This document shows positions 62,632 to 64,000 of a stretch of 64,000 nt of DNA, in pieces. The notes under the pieces are model-generated. The model was not told where the DNA came from. It did no database searches and saw only the letters and a program-made list of their open reading frames with translations. A program made the position numbers and the translations under genes. Origin of the DNA: Salaquimonas sp. GTDB taxonomy: Bacteria; Pseudomonadota; Alphaproteobacteria; Rhizobiales; Rhizobiaceae. The first letter of the stretch is position 1, and each line of letters opens with the position of its first letter. The DNA lies in contig JAJDOK010000071.1 of NCBI GenBank assembly GCA_022340185.1, forward strand, positions 1 through 64,000. The letters are read 5' to 3'.

Positions 62632-63054
62632 ATGTCGTTTTTCCGTGCAATCTTTTCTGCAATCCGCAACTATTTCAACATCTCAGGCCGCTCCAATCGC
62701 CGCGAATTCTGGTACTGGCTGGGCTTCGTCGTTCTTGCTTATCTGCTGTTGAGATATTTCGAGGTCAATTATCTTGCGATATGGGCGGGATACCTTCCCT
62801 ACGAGGAACCGGATCAATTTCCAGCCTGGTTGATTGGAATGTATCCGGCCCTGTCGGACGAAGTGCCCTGGATGCCGGATTTCCTGTCCTGGATTTCGTC
62901 GGCCTGGCTTGTCTTTTGTATCATCCCGACCCTTACTCTGATCGTCCGCCGCGTGCACGACCACGACAGGCCGGGCTGGATGGCGCTCACGATCGTGCCG
63001 CTCGTGTGGTGGCTTGTCGCCAAGGGAACGAAAGGTCCGAACCGTTACGGCTGA
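62632..63054 (+). CDS. DUF805 domain-containing membrane protein
   Basis: 140 aa; YFNISGRSNRREFWYWLGFVVLAYLL, RRVHDHDRPGWMALTIVPLVWWLVAKGTKGPNRYG. Confidence 0.9.
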   Translation: MSFFRAIFSAIRNYFNISGRSNRREFWYWLGFVVLAYLLLRYFEVNYLAIWAGYLPYEEPDQFPAWLIGMYPALSDEVPWMPDFLSWISSAWLVFCIIPTLTLIVRRVHDHDRPGWMALTIVPLVWWLVAKGTKGPNRYG

Positions 63055-63195
63055 AATGGAATTATGAAAATGTTAGCCATGATTTGATCGAAGTCAGTGC
63101 GCCGCCACATTTTCTCCGTTTTACTGCTCCTTAACGCTATGAAATACATAATCGCGTTCTCGGGTAAGACGCGAAGCCGAAACGGGACACGGCAT

Positions 63196-63840
63196 ATGGT
63201 TCTCAGGAAGTTATGTGGCGCCGCAGCGATGGTTGCGGCAATGTGGGCGTCGGTCGCCAATGCGCAGCCGGCAAGTTATGTTCAGTCGAAGACCTATCTG
63301 ATCAATGGCCTGGCGAGCGCCGTGCCGTTTATCGGATACGGCTTCACCAATCTTCAGAAGAAGATTCCGGGCGCCGAACTCTATTCCTATATCAGCCCGG
63401 TTGAGGGTTCGATGGTGATCGAACCGAAGATCATGGCCGATATCCGTCGCCAGTACCGTGCAAATCCGGACATCGAGATCAACCTGATCGGCATCTCCTA
63501 CGGCGCCAATCTGATCACGCGCATGGTCCAGCAGCTTGACAAGGAAGGCATTCCGGTCAGCTATCTGGGCGTGCTCGACGGTCTGCCGCTCGCCAAGGTG
63601 ACGCCGAATGTGCGCCGGGTCGACAATTTCATCTGCAACTTCCCCGGCTGCCTGCGCGACAAGGTCCGCCTGACGCGCGGCAACGACAACACCATCCAGG
63701 CCAATTTCAACTACAACACCTCGCACATCGCGCTCGGCAACAATGAAGAGGTGCACACCCGCATCCTGCACCAGATCGCGAGCTATCCGCTGAATGTCGC
63801 CGGCGATCTCGACTACGCCTATACGGCGAGCACCCAGTAG
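63196..63840 (+). CDS. secreted protein with alpha/beta-hydrolase-like GxSxG motif, function unknown
   Basis: Start MVLRKLCGAAAMVAAMWASVANA; INLIGISYGANLITRMVQQLDKEGIPVSYLGVLDGLP. Confidence 0.7.
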   Translation: MVLRKLCGAAAMVAAMWASVANAQPASYVQSKTYLINGLASAVPFIGYGFTNLQKKIPGAELYSYISPVEGSMVIEPKIMADIRRQYRANPDIEINLIGISYGANLITRMVQQLDKEGIPVSYLGVLDGLPLAKVTPNVRRVDNFICNFPGCLRDKVRLTRGNDNTIQANFNYNTSHIALGNNEEVHTRILHQIASYPLNVAGDLDYAYTASTQ

Positions 63841-63873
63841 CGCGGAACTTCACTGCATTTCGCAATTTCGATC

Positions 63874-63899
63874 AGCCCGGCTCTTGCAGCCGGGCTTTT
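63874..63899 (+). terminator. Rho-independent terminator between convergent genes
   Basis: AGCCCGGC TCTTGCA GCCGGGCT followed by TTT. Confidence 0.75.
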
Positions 63900-63903
63900 C
63901 GTT

Positions 63904-64000
63904 TCAAGCCAGCTTGAACCACCAGGCCGCCAGGCCGAGAAAGGCGAAGAAGCCGACCACGTCGGTGACGGTCGTCACGAACACGCTGGAAGCCACCGCC
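63904..64000 (-). CDS. magnesium transporter MgtE C-terminus (partial, runs off window end)
   Basis: Reverse translation ends VASSVFVTTVTDVVGFFAFLGLAAWWFKLA*, typical MgtE last TM helix. Confidence 0.75.
   Translation of the reverse strand, partial: AVASSVFVTTVTDVVGFFAFLGLAAWWFKLA

Overview
The window is a GC-rich chromosomal segment of an alphaproteobacterium, probably Hyphomicrobiales/Rhizobiales (inferred from gene content and synteny such as divK-pleD, rpmG, DUF3572-dinB, mipZ, phasin, topA-rnr). It holds about 66 protein genes, mostly core: class II DAHP synthase, gor, rpiA, gph, moaA, mobA/mobB, ruvX, pyrB-pyrC-plsY-dprA, topA-rnr, rpmG, divK-pleD, dinB, clpA-clpS, D-Ala-D-Ala carboxypeptidase and mipZ. 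I saw no rRNA, tRNA, CRISPR array, transposase or prophage. The observations most worth checking are: (1) two copies of a structured intergenic repeat (28642-28732 and 61872-62007) that share sequence blocks and a stem-loop with a compensatory base-pair change; (2) a secreted caspase-like protease with a beta-propeller-like C-terminus next to an OmpA-family protein with a proline-rich repeat arm; (3) a tandem DKxxx expansion in the nucleotide-binding loop of MobA; (4) three unannotated small ORFs with Shine-Dalgarno-like sequences; (5) several candidate operators, including a duplicated TGTGCAGCGCA motif before a phasin gene and a palindrome over a marR start codon. No clearly novel multi-gene system is proven by the sequence alone.
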